From NCBI GenBank assembly GCA_035637315.1, contig DASPXK010000021.1, forward strand, positions 1 to 10,249: 10,249 bases of DNA, in the 5' to 3' direction. This document shows positions 1 to 5,967 of this stretch, piece after piece. A program made the translations under genes and the position numbers. The first letter of the stretch is position 1, and each line of letters begins with the position of its first letter. The notes under the pieces are model-generated. The model was not told where the DNA came from, did no database searches, and was given only the letters and a program-made list of their open reading frames with translations. The DNA is from DASPXK01 sp035637315 (GTDB lineage: Bacteria > Chloroflexota > UBA6077 > JACCZL01).

Positions 1-300
1 TAAGCCACGCAGCGTGAGCGTCATCTCGTCGGTCAGAGTCCATCGCGCTTCGACAAAGACGGGAGTGTCGGGGCAGAAGACCCTCTGCAACAGTAGTTGC
101 TGCCAGCCTGGTCGCTTTGGTGAGGGAGTGCTCAACAGGTCCATCTCATAGCCCCGCCACTCAGGACTGAGCGGCTTATCAAGGTGAATGTGGTAGACGG
201 TCGCGTCGGGTGGTAGACCCAGGTCCGCTTTGAGTTCTGGGTCTTCGTGAGGACCGCTCATGAGGATTGGGAATGGGTCGTGGCCAGGAATGACTGGCAT
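1..300 (-). CDS. Unknown protein, partial (C-terminus off the left edge)
   Basis: An open minus-strand frame runs from an ATG at 300 to the window edge, 100 codons with no stop. I chose this start because AGAGGA lies about 8 nt upstream and an in-frame TGA (316-318) closes the frame just beyond. A later ATG at 261 has no ribosome binding site. The visible protein starts MPVIPGHDPFPILMSG and is rich in Pro, Leu and Asp, with a segment reading ATVYHIHLDKPLSPEWRGYE. I see no signal peptide, membrane segment or catalytic motif, and I do not recognise the family. It follows the integrase on the same strand after 134 nt and is therefore probably cargo of the same integrated element. Confidence in the reading frame is fair; no function can be given. 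Confidence 0.55.
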   Translation of the reverse strand, partial: MPVIPGHDPFPILMSGPHEDPELKADLGLPPDATVYHIHLDKPLSPEWRGYEMDLLSTPSPKRPGWQQLLLQRVFCPDTPVFVEARWTLTDEMTLTLRGL

Positions 301-434
301 GTCGTCAGCTTCCTCTCAGCCGTCCCTACGCACCGTCACCGACCCGAGCTGGTCACAATGGATCGGACGCGGGAGTCTTTGCAGCCCATGCGCAGCAGCA
401 CCAGGTGGGCTTATGGTCCGCCGCTGCGTTGATT

Positions 435-1544
435 CTACGGTGCGTCAGTGTCCAGTGATCGGCCGTCAGGCTGGATCGGTCCGTCGCCCATCAGCAGGTC
501 GTCAACAGCGTGGGCTACTTCTGAGTCACTTCGCGTCGGGTAACCGTAGATTGCCATCGTTATCGACACGTGAGAGTGACCAAGACGGCGTTGGACGCTA
601 TGTGCGTCTTTGAGTGCGCGCATAGCCAGCGTACCAGCGACGTGACGGAGCCCATGCACGTTGATCTTGGGGACGGCAGCATCGGCGCAGAGTACAGCCA
701 GCGGTTTGTGAAGTTGATCGACTCTCGGCGGGTTGCCGCGGACACTCCGAAACACTCCCTGATCGCGATTGATCGGACGTGGGAGCCTGTTGAGCGCTTC
801 GACAGCCGCATCGGTCAGGCTCACGGCGCGCAGGGCTGCTTTCGTCTTGACGGGTCCAACCCGATACGTTCCGCCAGCCCATACCAAGGCACGTTCAACG
901 CGAAGAGTGCGTCCCTGGAGGTCAACGTCGGCCCAGGTAAGTCCCAGAGCCTCAGAGATCCGCAGCCCGCACGTCGTCAGCACCGCGAAGAGCGGCGCCC
1001 ATCGCCGATCCGACTCGGCACAGGTCCTGACGAATCGCGACGCCTCGTCCACGGTCCAGTACGTCTTGGGCTGCCACTCCCATTTCGGCCTGCGGACCTT
1101 GAGTAGCGGGTTGCGGCCAAGAATCTCCAAGTCAACGGCCCGCTCCAAGCAGGATTTGAGGTAGCCGTAGGAGAGCTGGAGTCTCCTCGCCCCCATACCA
1201 TCCCGCGCTAGCATGGAGTAGGCAAGCGACAGAATCGCGGGTGTCAGCTTGTCCAGTCGGACGTGCCCAACACCCCTCAGGACGGGAGTCAGGACTTGGT
1301 CATACGTGCGTTCCGTGGATGGCCGCACGTCCAAATCGGCCAGCCATTGCCGCACCCAATCACCCAGGGTGAGCTTGGTTGGCTGTGCAAGCGTCCCCTG
1401 GTGGTGGAGCCTTAGAAGTTCTTGGAGCTTACGGCTGGCATCTCGTTCGCTTTTGGCGTAGCGAACGATCTTCTTACTGCCAACCCTGATACTCGCTGTC
1501 CAGTAACCATCCGTTCGCTGGTAGACCGACCCTTGCTGAGCCAC
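435..1544 (-). CDS. Tyrosine site-specific recombinase (phage/ICE-type integrase)
   Basis: It catalyses integration and excision of a mobile element by DNA strand exchange. Counting from an ATG at 1574 (379 aa), residues 15-55 form an AP2-like arm-binding domain (GSVYQRTDGYWTASIRV). Residues 68-165 are the SAM-like core-binding domain, and 170-350 are the catalytic domain. Catalytic residues are visible: R205 in CGLRISEAL, a lysine in the beta-hairpin (K243 or K245), H307 and R310 in HGLRH, H333 in LGHS, and the nucleophile Y343 in AIYGY, so the enzyme looks intact. I prefer the GTG start at 1544 (369 aa) because GGAGAGG lies 7 nt upstream. The ATG at 1574 has no ribosome binding site and lies inside a direct repeat. 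The gene lies just downstream of a truncated tRNA-Ser, a typical integrase position. Family certain, start less so. Confidence 0.93.
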   Translation of the reverse strand: MAQQGSVYQRTDGYWTASIRVGSKKIVRYAKSERDASRKLQELLRLHHQGTLAQPTKLTLGDWVRQWLADLDVRPSTERTYDQVLTPVLRGVGHVRLDKLTPAILSLAYSMLARDGMGARRLQLSYGYLKSCLERAVDLEILGRNPLLKVRRPKWEWQPKTYWTVDEASRFVRTCAESDRRWAPLFAVLTTCGLRISEALGLTWADVDLQGRTLRVERALVWAGGTYRVGPVKTKAALRAVSLTDAAVEALNRLPRPINRDQGVFRSVRGNPPRVDQLHKPLAVLCADAAVPKINVHGLRHVAGTLAMRALKDAHSVQRRLGHSHVSITMAIYGYPTRSDSEVAHAVDDLLMGDGPIQPDGRSLDTDAP

Positions 1545-1566
1545 GTCCGTCCCTCTCCGAGACGAC

Positions 1567-1584
1567 GGGTACATTTTGGGTACA
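1567..1584. repeat. 7-bp direct repeat over the upstream integrase start
   Basis: GGGTACA occurs twice, separated by TTTT (plus-strand reading). On the integrase strand this is TGTACCC-AAAA-TGTACCC, overlapping the alternative ATG at 1574. It sits between the truncated tRNA and the ribosome binding site of the GTG start. It could be an arm-type recombinase site or operator; this is inferred from position only. Confidence 0.4.
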
Positions 1585-1617
1585 GAGGCTCATTTTCCCG
1601 AATCTACCAGATAGGAG

Positions 1618-1672
1618 CGGCGCAGCCGACGGTTTTCAAGACCGCCACAATAGACCACTCTGACACCCCTCC
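1618..1672 (-). pseudogene. tRNA-Ser(UGA), 5' portion, truncated by element insertion
   Basis: Read on the minus strand from 1672, the sequence is a class II tRNA. It has acceptor strand GGAGGGG, TG, a D-arm containing AGAGTGG, and an anticodon stem-loop GCGGT-CTTGAAA-ACCGT with anticodon TGA. A variable-arm hairpin CGGC-TGC-GCCG ends at 1618. The spacing from the 5' end to the anticodon matches E. coli tRNA-Ser(UGA) nucleotide for nucleotide. After the hairpin no T-stem pairs, and no 3' strand CCCCTCC follows. A TTCG at 1599-1602 could be the remains of the T-loop, in which case homology reaches there. The integrase begins less than 80 nt further on. This therefore looks like one half-site of an element that recombined within the 3' part of the tRNA gene. 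Whether a complete copy was restored at the other end cannot be seen. Confidence 0.75.
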
Positions 1673-1679
1673 AAGCTGG

Positions 1680-1709
1680 ATTCTACCGGCCCTCCGCGTA
1701 GGTGAGCAA
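1680..1709 (-). promoter_or_regulatory. Promoter of the truncated tRNA-Ser
   Basis: On the minus strand, a -35-like TTGCTC (1704-1709) and a -10 TAGAAT (1680-1685, 5 of 6 consensus bases) are separated by 18 nt. Only 7 nt separate the -10 from the first tRNA base, as expected for a tRNA promoter. After insertion this promoter reads through the tRNA stub into the integrase. Confidence 0.55.
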
Positions 1710-1732
1710 TCGCACCGCGGGGCCCGGATGCC

Positions 1733-2449
1733 CTACTCCTCCACGTCCGCTCGGAGCCGCTCGAGCTCCGCGCGGTGCTCGGGCGTGAGCAGGTCGGGGC
1801 GGCGCTGCGCCGTACGCAGTAGCGCCCGGCGGCGCCGCCAGCGCGCGATCTCGCCGTGGTTGCCGGAGAGCAGGACCTCCGGCACCTTCCAGCCGCGGAA
1901 CTCTGGTGGACGCGTGTACTGGGGGTACTCGAGCAAGCTCTGGGTGTGTGACTCTTCGCTGGTGGATGCCTCTGCCCCTAACGCGCCCGGCAGCAGGCGC
2001 GCGACCGCGTCGATCAGCACCATCGCGGCTAGCTCGCCGCCCGTCAGCACATAGTCGCCGATCGACAACTCGTCCGTGGCCAGGTGCTCGCGAACCCGCT
2101 CGTCCACGCCCTCGTAATGTCCGCAGATCAGGACCAGATGCTCGCGCTGCCCCAGCTCGGCGGCGATCCGCTGGTCGAACAGCCGCCCCTGTGGCGTTAG
2201 CAGAATGATCGAGCTGTCGGGCCCGCTGACCGACTCGACGGCCGCGAAGATCGGCTCCGGCTTCATCACCATGCCGGGGCCGCCGCCATACGAGTAATCG
2301 TCCACCGTGCGGTGGCGATCGGTCGCGAAGGCCCGGATGTCGGTCAGCCGCACCTCGAGCACTCTTCGTTCGATCGCCCGGCCCAGGATGCTGTGGCGGA
2401 GCGGGCCGCCGAACATGTCCGGAAACAGGGTCAGCACGTCGATACGCAT
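1733..2449 (-). CDS. trmD: tRNA (guanine(37)-N1)-methyltransferase TrmD
   Basis: It transfers a methyl group from S-adenosylmethionine to G37 next to the anticodon of tRNAs reading CNN codons and some others, which prevents +1 frameshifting. It is a cytoplasmic SPOUT-family enzyme acting as a dimer. The start is MRIDVLTLFPDMF, the family's standard N-terminus, giving 238 aa (E. coli has about 255). A GTG at 2488 would add 13 residues that the family lacks. Visible motifs are GGGPGMVMKPEP (56-67), LTPQGR (84-89), the knot segment ICGHYEGVDERV (108-119), and SIGDYVLTGGE (129-139). LLEYPQYTRPPEF (172-184) and SGNHGEIARWR (195-205) follow. By eye, Glu165 aligns with the catalytic Asp (D169 of H. 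influenzae TrmD); whether that is normal in this clade I cannot tell. It is the last intact gene of the minus-strand run, about 100 nt after the metallopeptidase, and the usual rpsP/rimM/rplS neighbours are absent. Confidence 0.96.
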   Translation of the reverse strand: MRIDVLTLFPDMFGGPLRHSILGRAIERRVLEVRLTDIRAFATDRHRTVDDYSYGGGPGMVMKPEPIFAAVESVSGPDSSIILLTPQGRLFDQRIAAELGQREHLVLICGHYEGVDERVREHLATDELSIGDYVLTGGELAAMVLIDAVARLLPGALGAEASTSEESHTQSLLEYPQYTRPPEFRGWKVPEVLLSGNHGEIARWRRRRALLRTAQRRPDLLTPEHRAELERLRADVEE

Positions 2450-2462
2450 GGGCGCTATGTAG

Positions 2463-2510
2463 CCCTCACCCTGCCCCGCGAAGCGCACTTGTTCTCTCGA
2501 GGGAGAGGGG
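2463..2510. repeat. Degenerate CCCTCACCCT / GGGAGAGGGG intergenic repeat
   Basis: The gap between the metallopeptidase and trmD carries CCCTCACCCTGCC followed by a short hairpin CTCTC-GAGG-GAGAG (2494-2507) and GGGG. This pairing of CCCTCACCCT and GGGAGAGGGG blocks resembles scattered repeats seen in many high-GC genomes. Here only a remnant is visible, and it occupies the leader of trmD. Confidence 0.35.
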
Positions 2511-2551
2511 TCTGCATCCCCTCAGTTGTGAGCATGGGCGTGGAGACTTCG

Positions 2552-2962
2552 TTAGTCAAGCTCGGCGTCGGACAGGCCGAAGTAGTGGCCGATCTCGTGG
2601 AGCACGGTCGCCCGGATCTCTTCGCGCACGTCCTCCTCCGAGCAGCAGACGGCCAGGATCGGCTGGCGATAGATGGTGATCCTATCGGGCGGGACCAGAT
2701 GGTAACCGGTCCCCCGCTCGCCGTACGGGGTGCCCTGGTACAGGCCCAGCAGGTCGTCCGCGGGCTGGAGGCCGGCCGCGCGGGCACCGGACTTGGTCGG
2801 ATGGTCCGCTACGACCACCGCGATGTTCGAGAGCTTCTCTAGGAAAGGCACTGGCAGGGCCTCGAGCACCTCAGACACCAGCCGCTCGAACGCCCTCCGA
2901 TCGGGACGATAGCGCTGGCGCATCTCGCGGTACGGCTTCAGGCGCTCCTGGCGATTGCTCAC
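2552..2962 (-). CDS. Minimal zinc metallopeptidase family protein (Zincin_1 / DUF1025-like)
   Basis: A 136-residue protein with the family's hallmark features: LLGLYQGTPYGERG (71-84), the segment PPDRITIYRQP (91-101), and a terminal zinc site HEIGHYFGLSD (122-132) in which H122, E123 and H126 form HExxH. The downstream Asp (D132) is the likely third ligand. Family members are small predicted cytosolic zincins with no established substrate. The start is GTG at 2962, whose GTGA overlaps the TGA of the small membrane-protein gene upstream. This implies coupled translation, and a GAGGT just before the start fits. An alternative ATG at 2923 would drop 13 residues. It ends about 100 nt before trmD on the same strand. 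Family assignment is confident, biological role unknown. Confidence 0.88.
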   Translation of the reverse strand: MSNRQERLKPYREMRQRYRPDRRAFERLVSEVLEALPVPFLEKLSNIAVVVADHPTKSGARAAGLQPADDLLGLYQGTPYGERGTGYHLVPPDRITIYRQPILAVCCSEEDVREEIRATVLHEIGHYFGLSDAELD

Positions 2963-3045
2963 CTCGGCGGCGGCAGCACGGAGAGCACCATCGCGATGAT
3001 CACTAGCAGGCCAACGATCAGGTAGATAAGCTGAAGCTTGGTCAT
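2959..3045 (-). CDS. 28-residue single-pass membrane microprotein
   Basis: A short frame starts at ATG 3045 and ends at TGA 2959-2961. The protein starts MTKLQLIYLIVGLL, has one continuous hydrophobic segment (about residues 5-24), and ends in PPPR, so a single transmembrane helix with a short basic tail is predicted. Its stop codon overlaps the GTG start of the metallopeptidase (GTGA), the arrangement of translationally coupled genes, and this is the main evidence that it is real. No good Shine-Dalgarno sequence precedes the ATG. The 47-bp palindromic repeat lies immediately upstream (3054-3100). It could anchor or regulate the metallopeptidase, or simply couple its translation. I do not recognise a family. 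Confidence 0.55.
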   Translation of the reverse strand: MTKLQLIYLIVGLLVIIAMVLSVLPPPR

Positions 3046-3053
3046 GATGGGAT

Positions 3054-3100
3054 GTAGGGGCGCGATTTATCGCGCCCTGGGCGGGGGGACCCGCCCCTAC
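3054..3100. repeat. 47-bp palindromic intergenic repeat (nested hairpins)
   Basis: The outer arms GTAGGGGCG (3054-3062) and CGCCCCTAC (3092-3100) are perfect 9-bp complements. Inside are two further perfect hairpins: GGCGCGAT-TT-ATCGCGCC at its left part and GGGCGGG-GGGA-CCCGCCC at its right part. The element fills nearly the whole gap between the CorC-type gene and the microprotein, and its right arm supplies the TAG stop (3097-3099) of the CorC-type gene. It looks like a mobile palindromic repeat and could act as an attenuator or mRNA-stability element in this operon. Confidence 0.7.
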
Positions 3101-4374
3101 CGGGGATCCTCCGACAGGGTTACGCGGAGCTTCTTTATCCGGCGTCCCTGGGTGCTGAGCACCGTTACCAGACAGCCGTTCACACGGATCGCATCGCCCT
3201 CCACGGGTACCTTGCCCAGCTCGTGGTAGACGAGCCCACCGAGCGTGTCGAACTCGTCGACGTTCAGCGTCAGGTCGAGGGCCTCGTTCACGTCCCGGAT
3301 CGGCGTCCGGGCGTCAACAACGGCCTCACGCTCGCTAACCTGCTGGAAAAGCTGCTCCTCGTTGACGTCGTACTCGTCGCGGATCTCGCCGACGATCTCC
3401 TCGACCAGGTCTTCGATCGTGACCAGGCCGGCCGTCCCCCCGTACTCGTCCACGACGATCGCCAGTTGGACCCGCTTCTGCTGGAGGTCCTGGAGCAGCT
3501 CGTCAACCTTCTTCGTCTCGGGCACGAAATAGGCTGGCCGGGCGATCGGCTCGACTGGATCGTCCAGCTTACCCTCGCGCAGATGGCGCAGCACGTCCTT
3601 CGCGTAGACGATGCCAACCACGTTGTCGATGCTGTCCTGGTAGATCGGGATTCGCGAGTAGCCGCTGACAACGATCCGGTCCAGTACCTGGCGGATCGTC
3701 GCCTCGCGCGGCTCCGCCGCGATGTCCATGCGTGGCACCATCACCTCGCGGGCCGGGCGCTCGCTCATCTCGAAAATCCCATGGATCATCTCGCGCTCGT
3801 CCTGCTCCAGGGCCGAGCTGTCCTCGACTGACTCGACCAGTAGCCGCAGCTCCTCTTCGGCCGCCGCGCTCGGCTCGGCCGCCCGGTCCAGGCCCAGCGC
3901 CGTGAGGCCGCGACGCTCCAGCCACTGGAGCGGCAGCAGGACCGGTGCCAGCACCAGCCCGAACGCCTGGAGCGGGCTGAGCAAGAGCAGAGCCGTGCCC
4001 TCCGGACGGGCAACAGCCACGGTCCTGGCCACGATCTGCACGACCAGGAGAGCTAGCAGGGCGCCCACGATCAGGCCGATCGCGCCCCACGGCCAGAGGA
4101 CCCCCGGCTGCAGCGCCAGCAAGACCGCGCTGCCGACCACGCCGGCCACGCCAAGGCTGCCCAGCACGAGGATCGTGGAGAACATCGACGTCGGCTCATC
4201 GAACACCTTTAGGATCGCCTCCGCGCGCGGCACGCCGCTCTCCACCAGGGACCGAAGCCGATTACGATTGATGTAAAAGAGTGAGGCTTGGGCCGCGGAG
4301 GCTATCCCCGCCAGCAGCAGCGCCAGCCCGAGCGCAAGGAGCTTGGCCCAGCCGTCTGGTTCTAGAGGCGACAT
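3097..4374 (-). CDS. CNNM/CBS-domain membrane protein (hemolysin C / CorC family)
   Basis: A 425-residue inner-membrane protein of the UPF0053 (HlyC/CorC) family, linked to Mg2+/Co2+ transport or efflux regulation. The N-terminal DUF21 (CNNM) domain has about four hydrophobic segments (roughly 11-29, 66-88, 95-119, 128-148). A CBS pair follows. CBS1 begins near REVMVPRMDI (209-218) and includes SGYSRIPIY (237-245). CBS2 carries the family signature VDEYGGTAGLVTIEDLVEEI (308-327). Residues 345-420 form the C-terminal CorC_HlyC domain (DARTPIRDVNEAL, FDTLGGLVYHELGKVP). Length is normal. The ATG at 4374 follows the glmU stop by 11 nt with AGGCGGGG upstream, so the two are surely co-transcribed. 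The stop codon lies inside the palindromic repeat, so the last residues may have been altered by its insertion. The transported ion cannot be told from the sequence. Confidence 0.94.
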   Translation of the reverse strand: MSPLEPDGWAKLLALGLALLLAGIASAAQASLFYINRNRLRSLVESGVPRAEAILKVFDEPTSMFSTILVLGSLGVAGVVGSAVLLALQPGVLWPWGAIGLIVGALLALLVVQIVARTVAVARPEGTALLLLSPLQAFGLVLAPVLLPLQWLERRGLTALGLDRAAEPSAAAEEELRLLVESVEDSSALEQDEREMIHGIFEMSERPAREVMVPRMDIAAEPREATIRQVLDRIVVSGYSRIPIYQDSIDNVVGIVYAKDVLRHLREGKLDDPVEPIARPAYFVPETKKVDELLQDLQQKRVQLAIVVDEYGGTAGLVTIEDLVEEIVGEIRDEYDVNEEQLFQQVSEREAVVDARTPIRDVNEALDLTLNVDEFDTLGGLVYHELGKVPVEGDAIRVNGCLVTVLSTQGRRIKKLRVTLSEDPR

Positions 4375-4385
4375 GCCGACCCCGC

Positions 4386-5795
4386 CTAGGGCTCTCGGTC
4401 GGGCGCCGGCGGTTCGGACTGGCCGCGCCCCGGCACCGGTCGGGCCGGCACGCCTACCACAAGCTGGCCCGGCTTGACGTCGCGGGTGACAACCGAGCCG
4501 GCCCCGGTGCTGGCCCCCTCGCCCACCGTAACCGGCGCCACCAACATCGTGTCACTGCCGATGAAGGCGCCGTCGCCAACCACTGTCAAGTGCTTGGTCG
4601 TACCATCGTAGTTGCAAGTGATCGTGCCGGCCCCGATGTTCGCATCCTGGCCGATAACCGCGTCGCCGATGTAACTGAAATGGTGGACCTTCGAGCCTGC
4701 GCCGACTCGGCTCGCCTTGACCTCGGCGTAGTTGCCAAGCTCGACGCGGTCCTCGATTCGCGCTCCAGGCCGAAGGTGGGCGAACGGCCCGATCGTCACC
4801 TCGTTGCCCACCCAGGCCTCCTCCAGGACCGAGGCCACCACTCGACAGTCCCGCCCGATCGTGCTGTCGCGGACGATGCTGATCGGTCCAACCTCGGTCC
4901 CGGACGCGATTCGGGTGCTGCCCTGAAGATGGGTGTTGGGATGGAGCACGACGTCGGGCTCCACCTGAACCGTGCTGTCCACGAAGACGGAGCTCGGATC
5001 GAGCATTCGGACCCCGGCCCCCATCAACTGGGCGCGCAGGCGGTCCATCAGCAGGCGGTTGACCTCCGCTAACTGGGCCTGGGTGTTGATGCCCCAGACC
5101 TCGTCCACGTCGGCTGGCTGAACCGTCTCGACACCAAGGCCTTGTCGAACGGCGATCCCCACCAGGTCGGGCAGGAAGAACTCGCCGTTGGGGCGGCGTG
5201 GGAGCTGCCCGATCTGCTCCCACAGCCACTCGGCCTGGAAGGCCGCCGGTCCGGCCCACATCTCGCGGATTGCCTCGTGCTGCGGGTTGCCTTCAGGATG
5301 TTCCACGAACTCGATCACCTGCCCGTTCGGGTCGCGCACGACCCTGCCGTAGCCGCTCGGATCCTCAACCGCAGCCGTCAGCAGGACCACTGCGGCCCGC
5401 CTGGCGGCCTCGACCATGCGCCGTAGCGTGTCGGGTCTGACCAAGACACCGTCCGCGTAGAGTGTCAGCACCTGGTCGCACGCGCCGCGAAGGGCGTCGC
5501 GTGCCTGGAGGACCGCGTGGCCGGTGCCGAGCTGCTCGGCCTGGCGAACGATAGTCAGTCCATCACCGGCCGCGGCGACCACCTGGTCGGCGGCGTGGCC
5601 GACGACGAGGGCGATCGTCGCGGGTTCGAGCGAGCGGGCGATCTCCACGACGTGGCGGACCATCGGCAGGCCGGCCACCGGGTGTAGCACCTTTGGGAGC
5701 CTGGACCGCATCCGCATGCCCTGACCCGCCGCCAGGATGGCCACGCCGATGCGGCTCCCGGTACTGGGAGGCTCTGAGCTATCGCTTTGCGTCAT
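4386..5795 (-). CDS. glmU: Bifunctional GlmU: GlcNAc-1-P uridylyltransferase / GlcN-1-P acetyltransferase
   Basis: A cytoplasmic enzyme that acetylates glucosamine-1-phosphate and then forms UDP-GlcNAc, the precursor of peptidoglycan and surface glycans. The N-terminal Rossmann-like domain (about 15-245) has LAAGQGMRM (21-29), K35 in PKVLHP, QLGTGHA (88-94), YAD (113-115), GYGR (148-151) and N237. The C-terminal left-handed beta-helix (about 265-455) has R342 in HLRPGA, K360, H372 and Y375 in HHFSYIGD, and NIGAGTITCNYDG (386-398), so the acetyltransferase site is complete. At 469 aa, length is normal. The uridylyltransferase half is unusual: Thr of GTRM is Met27, the usual YGDVPL is YADGVLV, and the Asn of NAG/NTG (E. 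coli N169) is Trp180. The start is ATG 5795 with only a weak AGGG upstream. It lies 50 nt after tRNA-Gln and 11 nt before the CorC-type gene. Confidence 0.95.
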   Translation of the reverse strand: MTQSDSSEPPSTGSRIGVAILAAGQGMRMRSRLPKVLHPVAGLPMVRHVVEIARSLEPATIALVVGHAADQVVAAAGDGLTIVRQAEQLGTGHAVLQARDALRGACDQVLTLYADGVLVRPDTLRRMVEAARRAAVVLLTAAVEDPSGYGRVVRDPNGQVIEFVEHPEGNPQHEAIREMWAGPAAFQAEWLWEQIGQLPRRPNGEFFLPDLVGIAVRQGLGVETVQPADVDEVWGINTQAQLAEVNRLLMDRLRAQLMGAGVRMLDPSSVFVDSTVQVEPDVVLHPNTHLQGSTRIASGTEVGPISIVRDSTIGRDCRVVASVLEEAWVGNEVTIGPFAHLRPGARIEDRVELGNYAEVKASRVGAGSKVHHFSYIGDAVIGQDANIGAGTITCNYDGTTKHLTVVGDGAFIGSDTMLVAPVTVGEGASTGAGSVVTRDVKPGQLVVGVPARPVPGRGQSEPPAPDREP

Positions 5796-5831
5796 GCCCT
5801 ATGGACGCGCTCGCCACCCTTGGCGCGCGGA

Positions 5832-5846
5832 GCCGCCCGGGCGGGC
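5832..5846. repeat. GC-rich palindrome after tRNA-Gln
   Basis: CCGCCCGGGCGG (5833-5844), a perfect 12-bp palindrome, immediately follows the 3' end of tRNA-Gln on the minus strand. No T-run follows, so it is not a standard intrinsic terminator. It may be a processing or pausing element between the tRNA and glmU. Confidence 0.35.
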
Positions 5847-5916
5847 TGGCGAGCCAGGATTCGAACCTGGGATAAGGGATCCAAAGTCCCCTGTGATACC
5901 GCTTCACCACTCGCCA
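5846..5916 (-). tRNA. tRNA-Gln (anticodon UUG)
   Basis: Read on the minus strand, TGGCGAG (5910-5916) pairs with CTCGCCA (5847-5853), forming the 7-bp acceptor stem, and the discriminator base is G (5846). The anticodon arm is GGGGA-CTTTGGA-TCCCT, with anticodon TTG. The T-arm is CCAGG-TTCGAAT-CCTGG. The D-arm contains AAGCGGTA, as in other glutamine tRNAs. CCA is not encoded (the next bases are CCC), so it must be added after transcription. The gene lies between the Cys-rich small protein and glmU on the same strand and has its own promoter-like sequence upstream. Confidence 0.95.
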
Positions 5917-5937
5917 CCAGGAGCGCGTCCGAGTATG

Positions 5938-5967
5938 ACTGTACCGACCCACCAGTGAGTCAGTCAA
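5938..5967 (-). promoter_or_regulatory. Probable promoter of tRNA-Gln (and perhaps glmU)
   Basis: On the minus strand a -35-like TTGACT (5962-5967) and a -10-like TACAGT (5938-5943) are 18 nt apart, 21 nt upstream of the tRNA 5' end. The -35 overlaps the stop codon of the upstream small gene. glmU may be read from the same promoter. Confidence 0.45.

Noticed and set aside
301..434. Gap between integrase and partial CDS
   Set aside because: No gene, promoter or hairpin of note is visible apart from the ribosome binding site of the partial CDS.
1623..1660. tRNA-Sec-like anticodon loop (TCA) on the plus strand
   Set aside because: The same arm read on the minus strand gives a proper tRNA-Ser acceptor, D-arm, anticodon TGA and promoter; the plus reading has no acceptor stem.
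2450..2488. GTG 2488 as the trmD start
   Set aside because: It adds 13 residues before the standard MRIDVLTLFPDMF start, drawn from a degenerate intergenic repeat.
3223..3831. Plus-strand open frame opposite the CorC-type gene
   Set aside because: Mirror of the CBS-domain coding sequence; no ribosome binding site or family likeness.
4281..5072. Plus-strand open frame opposite glmU
   Set aside because: Antisense shadow of the beta-helix repeats of glmU.
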